A DNA stretch of 64,000 bases from Lysinibacillus xylanilyticus. Its GTDB lineage: Bacteria > Bacillota > Bacilli > Bacillales_A > Planococcaceae. The position numbers were made by a program, and so were the translations under genes. The stretch covers positions 1,500,929 through 1,564,928 of the forward strand of contig NZ_LFXJ01000005.1 in the NCBI RefSeq assembly GCF_001183605.1, read 5' to 3'. Position 1 is the stretch's first letter. Each line of letters begins with the position of its first letter. Shown piece by piece: positions 58,671-64,000 of this stretch. The notes below the pieces were generated by a model, which saw nothing but the letters and a program-made list of their open reading frames with translations, was not told the origin of the DNA and did not search any database.

Positions 58671-59024
58671 TTGTTATACTTTTTTAACAAATATTCAAAG
58701 TATGTAGTGTTACTCATTTTTATATTTGAAATAATTTATTTTGGTATTCCGGATTATGTACAGCCTGTTTTTGTTTATGAGTATCTTCTATTTTTCGGTT
58801 CGGCTTATTTATTTGCTGTTATTCAAGATTTTTTTAATCCAAGTAAAAAAACAGATATATTATTACGTGTTGTTATTATCATTAGTACTCTTGTCATATT
58901 GATAACATCAATCTACTATAAATCCACGTTCTCACTTATTTTTTCTGTGATAATGTTTATGGCGATTAGTTTCTCATTATATTTAGCAATCAAGCAAAAT
59001 AAAACGAACAGGCAACAGGATTAA
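58671..59024 (+). CDS. Small membrane protein, four TM segments
   Basis: A 117-residue integral membrane protein of unknown function with hydrophobic segments at about residues 10-27, 33-53, 62-82 and 85-105, ending in a basic Gln-rich tail (KQNKTNRQQD). TTG at 58671 is chosen as start because AAGGGGTG lies five bases upstream; the longer frame from 58602 has no such site. Not recognised. Monocistronic. Confidence 0.65.
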   Translation: MLYFFNKYSKYVVLLIFIFEIIYFGIPDYVQPVFVYEYLLFFGSAYLFAVIQDFFNPSKKTDILLRVVIIISTLVILITSIYYKSTFSLIFSVIMFMAISFSLYLAIKQNKTNRQQD

Positions 59025-59153
59025 TACCTATCGCTTGTTTGGCTTGATGATTGTTGTAATGTACAATTTAAGGAATAATACACTTCTTTGCCATTCGTCT
59101 TCAAAGGCAGCAAGCAACTTTCAAAAACGTGATAGTAATTTTTCAAAAGCCAA

Positions 59154-59978
59154 CTAACTTTTCACAATTGTTCTTTGAGCTTTTTTAATGATTCTCTCAG
59201 TTGCCTTAGTCGGAGATTCTTTTTGCCATTCATCACATAGGTTTACTACCCACTCTGATTGAGTTTTACTAGCATCATTTAACCAGTTGCCGACAGAATC
59301 TTGAACATACTTTGACGGATCTGATTTTAGTAAATTTAAAATAGGAAGTACGATTTGCGGTTCTTCCTTTAAAACCTCAATATGCTTTGTCCATACTCCG
59401 CGAGGACGAATTGATTCTAAACTGAACCTACGAATGTTTTCATCTTCACTTTTCGCCCACTCCGTTAACAAATCTACACTTATTTCAATATTCGCTGCAA
59501 GGTCCTCCCTTATTGACATCCAAGCAATTTCCCGAACACCAAAATGTTGATCTGCTGCGAAAGGTCGGATATACAACAGCTTCTCTTCTAAAGAATAATC
59601 ATTGTTGTTATTCATAAATGCTGCCCAACATCGGACACTATCAGATACGTGATGAGCGCATATATTGATTAACTCCTCTTTTTTTATATCACTCTCATCC
59701 ATCAAGACTTTATCTAATAAAGATCCTATTAAACGTATAGCCTTCATTCCCGTTTCAACTTTTTGCTTCTCAACCTCTGTCAGTATAAATTCTAACTTTT
59801 CTTCTAGTCCAATCAATGGGAGAACATTTTTTAATAAAGTACTATGATGAACTGCTTGCCACTCTGTTAAATTAACACTCTCTATTTTTCCTTGATTCAG
59901 CAATGTTAAAACTTCGGTTGGGATATCGCTAGCCTTTCTAGCTCCCTTTCTATGTAAAATATCTTCTTTTACAACCAT
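59154..59978 (-). CDS. DNA alkylation repair enzyme, AlkC-like
   Basis: A 274-residue HEAT-repeat protein resembling Bacillus AlkC, a 3-methyladenine DNA glycosylase. Key phrases are VRCWAAFM, GVREIAWMSIRE, RRFSLESIRPRGVWTKHI (about residues 182-199) and SDPSKYVQDSVGNWLNDASKT (in part, about 220-240), the last typical of AlkC/AlkD HEAT repeats. It would excise alkylated adenine. ATG follows AGGAGGG. With tag and the 57816 gene, it makes three alkylation-repair-type genes in this window. Confidence 0.82.
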   Translation of the reverse strand: MVVKEDILHRKGARKASDIPTEVLTLLNQGKIESVNLTEWQAVHHSTLLKNVLPLIGLEEKLEFILTEVEKQKVETGMKAIRLIGSLLDKVLMDESDIKKEELINICAHHVSDSVRCWAAFMNNNNDYSLEEKLLYIRPFAADQHFGVREIAWMSIREDLAANIEISVDLLTEWAKSEDENIRRFSLESIRPRGVWTKHIEVLKEEPQIVLPILNLLKSDPSKYVQDSVGNWLNDASKTQSEWVVNLCDEWQKESPTKATERIIKKAQRTIVKS

Positions 59979-60238
59979 TTAACACCCTCCTGTTATTGTG
60001 GGACATAAAATCCGACCTGTTGAAATGAATAGACGTCTATCTTTATATTATTTCTCTTTACAGATTTTTTCCACTATTCCCTCAACTCGATTAAAATCAA
60101 CATAATTGTGAATCGATATTGATATCGAGTGGCTTGATAGAGACGCCTATGATACGATTACACAATAAGTAACTTCATTTGTTTTTTATGAACGTTAGTA
60201 AAATCAAGTGAACAACAATATAAAAGGACGGTAATCAA

Positions 60239-61192
60239 TTGAGCAACGAACAAAATAAAAGTAAATTTATATACACATATGTACATCATGTTGACGAGTA
60301 CGATCTTTGTAGAATGGAGATGCGTTCATTTTTTAGTCTTGATTCCCAATCAAACTATATAATAAGCAATATTAAAATTGATCCAAGCCGTAGCCCTTTT
60401 ATACAAGAGAGACTTGAAGTGCTATATGAAGAAAATAGCGTAGAGAACATCAAGACATTGGTGAAGGATTTAAACATAAATGAAGTAACTTTCAAAGTTG
60501 TTTGTTTAAATAGTATGGATATAGGTGAAACGAAGAAAGTCCCTCATTCAGAGCGTCGTTTGATCGAACGTGAGATAGGATTATGTATTGATGGAGAACC
60601 AGACCTAAATCATCCTGAAATTGTATTTGGTCTTATTTTAATAGATGGAATATGGTATTTTGGAAAGTATATGAAGAGTGAATCCATTTGGCTTAAACAT
60701 TTACACAAACCAAACAGTTATTCAACGGCACTTAGTACTAGAGTTGCTCGCGCTGTTGCGAATATCGCAGTTCCCCATCCTCAAAATATTCGCGCGATCG
60801 ACCCTTGTTGTGGTATAGGGACTGTAGTAATTGAAGCCCTTTCGATGGGAATTAATATTGAAGGGCGAGATCTATATTACAATGTTTGCAAAGGTGCCCG
60901 AGAAAACATCACTTATTTTGGATTAACAGGAAAAATTACTGTAGGTCCAATCGCAGAAGTAACAGAACACTATGATGTTGCAATAATTGATTTACCCTAT
61001 AACTTATTTACCCATTCATCACCAGAAGATCAATTTGATATTATAAAACATGCTCGTCGGATTGCTGATAAGGTTATTGTCGTTACAATTGAAACAATTG
61101 ATGACATGATAGAAGATGCAGGTTTTATAATAAAAGATCGATGCGTTACTAAAAAGCAATCGTTTTTACGTCAAATTCTATTATGTGAATAA
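60239..61192 (+). CDS. TRM11/UPF0020-like nucleic acid methyltransferase
   Basis: A 317-residue SAM-dependent methyltransferase. The C-terminal half has motif I AIDPCCGIGTVVIEALSMG (about residues 181-199), the acidic loop IEGRDLYYN, and motif IV IIDLPYNLF (about 248-256), the DxPY type of N6-adenine/N2-guanine methyltransferases. The N-terminal half (about 150 residues) ends SIWLKHLHKPNSYSTALS and presumably binds RNA, as in TrmG10/Trm11 proteins. Probably a tRNA or rRNA guanine methyltransferase; the exact target is inference. TTG start with AAAGGACG upstream. Monocistronic. Confidence 0.82.
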   Translation: MSNEQNKSKFIYTYVHHVDEYDLCRMEMRSFFSLDSQSNYIISNIKIDPSRSPFIQERLEVLYEENSVENIKTLVKDLNINEVTFKVVCLNSMDIGETKKVPHSERRLIEREIGLCIDGEPDLNHPEIVFGLILIDGIWYFGKYMKSESIWLKHLHKPNSYSTALSTRVARAVANIAVPHPQNIRAIDPCCGIGTVVIEALSMGINIEGRDLYYNVCKGARENITYFGLTGKITVGPIAEVTEHYDVAIIDLPYNLFTHSSPEDQFDIIKHARRIADKVIVVTIETIDDMIEDAGFIIKDRCVTKKQSFLRQILLCE

Positions 61193-61241
61193 CTTTATCA
61201 ATCACTAGCTGATTATCATTTCTAAAAGGGCTACATAAAAC

Positions 61242-61276
61242 AGAGACCTTGACAACTATCAAGGTCTCTTTCTTTT
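61242..61276 (+). terminator. Rho-independent terminator
   Basis: AGAGACCTTGA (61242-61252) pairs with TCAAGGTCTCT (61259-61269), followed by TTCTTTTGG. It ends the methyltransferase gene. Confidence 0.85.
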
Positions 61277-61331
61277 GGTCTGAAATAAAGTTTGAATAAA
61301 AATACTTCGCTACATTGAAACCCGAAAGATC

Positions 61332-61958
61332 CTAAGCTTCTTTGGATCCATTTCTAGCTTTGTTCAGCAGTTTATGGCCTGTAACCCAAACCGCAACCCC
61401 AGTCCCCCACAATATCAAGGCTGAGCTAAAACCAACAGATGTCCACCATAGCATAATTTGATGATTCCCCCAGGTAATTTTTATAGGTAAAGTAACCAGT
61501 GTGATTGCAGAAATCAAACAAAGAAGAGAACCCGAAATATAATAGATCTTGACCTGGAAAAGGTGGGCTAGGGGAAAGAAATGAGCACCGACAATAAGAG
61601 CCATAACAGGGACAAACAAATCCAAATGATTGGTAGATACACAAATTTCGGCAGCGATGGCTATCAACACGCCTTCTAAACCGAAAATAATACCGAACCA
61701 CATATTCTTTCGTTTCCAACGCTGGGAATCCCCTTGCATCATCTTGTTTGATAAGCTGTTTGAGTTCATTATCAATACGATGCCTCCAATAAGCAATATT
61801 GCACCTATTAATAGGGATAAGATCAACAGCCAGAGAAATCCCCAGCCCTGCAGTCCTCTAATTCCAATTCCCGCCCACAGAGTACCGAAAAATGCCATGA
61901 AGATAACACCAGAAGCTGTCCCGCGTACAGCAGCTCTAGGAATGGTGCTTTGTGACAT
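61332..61958 (-). CDS. DUF7010-like integral membrane protein
   Basis: A 208-residue membrane protein with about six TM helices (for example GFLWLLILSLLIGAILLIGGIVLIM at 39-63 in part, and VPVMALIVGAHFFPLAHLF near 117-135). The layout and the GAHFFPLA phrase match the DUF7010 family, whose function is unknown. ATG follows AGGAGGG. Monocistronic and convergent with the preceding methyltransferase gene. Confidence 0.75.
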   Translation of the reverse strand: MSQSTIPRAAVRGTASGVIFMAFFGTLWAGIGIRGLQGWGFLWLLILSLLIGAILLIGGIVLIMNSNSLSNKMMQGDSQRWKRKNMWFGIIFGLEGVLIAIAAEICVSTNHLDLFVPVMALIVGAHFFPLAHLFQVKIYYISGSLLCLISAITLVTLPIKITWGNHQIMLWWTSVGFSSALILWGTGVAVWVTGHKLLNKARNGSKEA

Positions 61959-62354
61959 AACATGAACCCTCCTCTTTCAATTTCATTCTAAAAGGCTAAA
62001 GGATGCTGACTCACTATTCCTGAGAATTTTGCAAAGTAAAGATAATAATAATATTCCTTATTTCTGAAATTAATTCTCTGCACATTCCATACGTTTGTAG
62101 TTATACGAGATACCATTTTCTGTTGAAAAATCAAAAACTCTCTGTCAGCATGGTCTATCGCGACTCTAATAGAAATTCCTCTTCAAAAAACCCTTGGTGT
62201 TGCTTTGTAATAAAGATGATCAAAAACCCTTTACAAGCCAGCATTTTTCAATAAAAAAGAATCCACTTTGAAAAAAGATAGTTCAAAATGGATTCTTCTT
62301 CAGCAGATTTAAGTTTGATTTTTGTAATAAAAATGACGCTCGACAGTTCATGAA
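61959..62354. other. Intergenic region
   Basis: No gene seen. It holds the promoter of the DUF7010 gene (not clearly defined) and, at its right end, the terminator of the hydrolase fragment (62251-62297). Confidence 0.4.
62251..62297 (-). terminator. Rho-independent terminator
   Basis: AAGAATCCACTTTGAA pairs with TTCAAAATGGATTCTT (62257-62297, one mismatch), followed on the minus strand by TTTTTTATTG. Confidence 0.85.
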
Positions 62355-62615
62355 TCAAGAAAATTTTTTAAGACAACTAAGAAGTCCGATAAAATTAGTA
62401 TCATGCACAAAGTGTCCCGCATCCTCTATCGTCACGAATTCGCAATTTGGAATAAGCTCAGCATCTTCCTGTAGTTTGTTTTGTAGAATATGACTGAACC
62501 TACCTCCTATAATAAAAGTCGGCATGATTATGTCAGTAAGTCGCGCCCACCATTCTGGATTAGGTTTATTGAGTTGCGGTAGAATCGAACTTAAATACAT
62601 GTTATATATATACAA
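62355..62615 (-). pseudogene. Alpha/beta hydrolase, C-terminal fragment
   Basis: An 86-residue frame matching only the last third of an alpha/beta hydrolase: the cap-helix region LPQLNKPNPEWWARLTDI, strand MPTFIIGGRFSHIL with the acid position, and the catalytic His in EDAGHFVHDTN. The nucleophile and oxyanion regions are missing and no matching sequence was found upstream. A TTG start with GGGGAG makes translation possible, so it may be expressed, but it cannot be an active hydrolase. Confidence 0.7.
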
Positions 62616-62838
62616 TCGTTCTCCCCAAAAAATGTTTAATTTTTTATACAGCGATAATGGTATACTATATAAACTCTATCCCCTTACTAAAAGACTCATT
62701 GTCTGCGTTCAAATATAAGATTTGCAGCAAGACAAGTCAAAACAGTTGCCATTAACCAACGTTGGACTTTTAACCTTCACAACCTACATTACAAGTAAGC
62801 TCTCCCACTCGGCAGCTGAACTCCTTTGAACTCATCTC

Positions 62839-64000
62839 TTAAGAGGAAACATCTTTAGTATGCAATGATTGTTCTCCGTTAAATATGTCACTGCTTTTAT
62901 AAATAAGTAAAGAAACGATATAAAGTATAGCAGTAAAGAGAGAAACCCCTTTAAACCCTGATATATGACTAAAAAGAACACCACCAATGACTCCACCAAG
63001 TGTTGTACCACCATACATAGTAGCGTTGGCCAAGGCGGAAACCGTACCACGAGCTGTTGTTGTTAAGCTCTGCAAGGTACTCATAAAAACAGGAAATATA
63101 AACCCACCGATCAAAAATATAAAAAAGAAACTTATTTCAGCTACATATAGATTTGGAGAGAAAGGAAGGCCTATGTAAAAAAGGATTAAGATTACTAATG
63201 ATAATAATAAGGACTTAGGTTCTCCTAACCTTTGTACAATTCTACTTCCAAAAAAGGAGCCAATAACATTTCCGAGCCCTAAACTTATCATTGCTATTCC
63301 AATTGCAGAAACACTTAATGAAAAACTCTCCGAAAACCAAGAACCAATAAAAGAAAATGCGGCAAAATTACCTATTTGAAAAATAAAATAAGCTAAGAAA
63401 TATTTAATTGCTCTTGGTGTTTTAAATATGTGCTGGTATTTTCCCAATATTGATTGCTTCTCAATATTTTTTGTTGCTTCAATAGAGGGAAAAAACATTG
63501 TAATAACAAATACCAAGAAAATCGATAATATTGAAATTATATAAAAGGGTGTATGCCAAGTGAAAGCCGCTAATAAACTTCCAATGGGTATTCCTATCAA
63601 TTGAGAAACAGCCAAACCACCCGTTGCATATCCCATTATTTTTATTATATCATCGGGCTTTACTAATATTGGAATAGAGGCCCAAACTTGTGGTGTTACA
63701 AAAGCAGCACTTACACCAGCTAGTAGTCTAAATACAATCATTTCCCAAAAGTTTGAAGCAATTCCACATAAAAAAGTTGAGATCGCAAATCCCACTAAAC
63801 CTAAAATCATTATCCTCTTACGATTCATTCCATCAGAAATAGGTCCTGCAATTAAAGCAAATAAAGCATATCCCAAAGCATAAGTGCTAACCATCCACCC
63901 AGACCATTCTGTTGGTATATCATAAGCCGCCTGTAAAGTTGGTAGTAATGGTGATATTAAAAAGGTATCTGTCCCAATAACAAACATTATTAAGAAAAAA
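62839..64000 (-). CDS. MFS transporter, DHA1 type (5' end beyond window)
   Basis: A drug:H+ antiporter-type major facilitator of at least 382 residues with 12 TM helices. Motif A is GPISDGMNRKRIMILG (about residues 47-62 from the first visible ATG), and GIPIGSLLAAFTWHTPF is the antiporter motif C-like region in TM5. The frame stays open through 64000 (FFLI precedes the first visible Met), so the true start probably lies outside the window. Resembles YdhP/AraJ-type exporters; substrate unknown. Confidence 0.88.
   Translation of the reverse strand, partial: FFLIMFVIGTDTFLISPLLPTLQAAYDIPTEWSGWMVSTYALGYALFALIAGPISDGMNRKRIMILGLVGFAISTFLCGIASNFWEMIVFRLLAGVSAAFVTPQVWASIPILVKPDDIIKIMGYATGGLAVSQLIGIPIGSLLAAFTWHTPFYIISILSIFLVFVITMFFPSIEATKNIEKQSILGKYQHIFKTPRAIKYFLAYFIFQIGNFAAFSFIGSWFSESFSLSVSAIGIAMISLGLGNVIGSFFGSRIVQRLGEPKSLLLSLVILILFYIGLPFSPNLYVAEISFFFIFLIGGFIFPVFMSTLQSLTTTARGTVSALANATMYGGTTLGGVIGGVLFSHISGFKGVSLFTAILYIVSLLIYKSSDIFNGEQSLHTKDVSS

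Overview
The window reads as a stretch of chromosome from a low-GC Gram-positive spore-former of the Bacillales, most like Lysinibacillus or a close relative. The evidence is strong AGGAGG-type ribosome binding sites, frequent TTG/GTG starts, RsiV/SigV-type and other ECF sigma modules, a class III aspartokinase, CblT/CblS alpha-ribazole salvage, a T-box leader and a cobalamin riboswitch. The genus is inferred from gene content, not from a marker gene. Most genes lie on the minus strand. No rRNA, tRNA, complete insertion sequence, prophage or CRISPR array was seen.

Layout. 1-9.5 kb: GNAT acetyltransferase, O-methyltransferase operon with a strong operator-promoter, lipoprotein, NmrA-like reductase, an orphan gp25-like phage baseplate protein, a DUF1963/tag/methyltransferase operon headed by a frameshifted isochorismatase, and an AAC(6')-type acetyltransferase. 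9.5-19.2 kb: beta-helix protein, chemoreceptor, tubby-like protein, an ECF sigma/DUF4179 pair, small membrane proteins and a TetR regulator. 19.3-20.4 kb: a 42-bp tandem array. 20.4-31 kb: toast-rack lipoprotein, a second ECF module, SRPBCC protein, DrrAB-like ABC exporter, MFS/LysR pair, a second tandem array, beta-propeller lactonase and sigV-rsiV. 31-38.2 kb: hydrolase/two-component operon, DUF1801 protein and a heterodimeric multidrug ABC exporter. 38.2-41.9 kb: nrdAB behind a cobalamin riboswitch and terminator. 41.9-49.3 kb: a ten-gene corrinoid salvage operon (cbiZ-cbiB-cobD-cobC-cobU-cobS-cobC2-cobU2-cblT-cblS). 49.5-53.1 kb: aspartokinase, structured repeats and a third tandem array. 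53.3-64 kb: NSS transporter under a T-box, SDR/TetR pair, two HEAT-like DNA alkylation repair proteins, an RNA/DNA methyltransferase, DUF7010 protein, a hydrolase fragment and an MFS transporter cut by the window edge.

How the genes work together. The corrinoid operon has no corrin-ring genes and no cobT. It makes sense as salvage: CbiZ strips foreign lower-ligand tails, CbiB/CobD/CobU rebuild GDP-cobinamide, CblT/CblS supply alpha-ribazole phosphate, and CobS/CobC finish. The B12 riboswitch next door controls B12-independent ribonucleotide reductase, so B12 supply and RNR choice are physically coupled. Two loci 36 kb apart (O-methyltransferase operon and ABC exporter) carry the same GTATAC palindrome in the same promoter position and are probably one regulon.

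The most unusual features are: (i) a T-box leader with one specifier stem but four exact-period (89 bp) antiterminator/terminator modules; (ii) four copies of a non-coding interspersed element whose hairpins keep their pairing while changing sequence; (iii) several tandem arrays, unrelated in sequence but sharing a 21-bp period, which encode heptad-like peptides on the minus strand.
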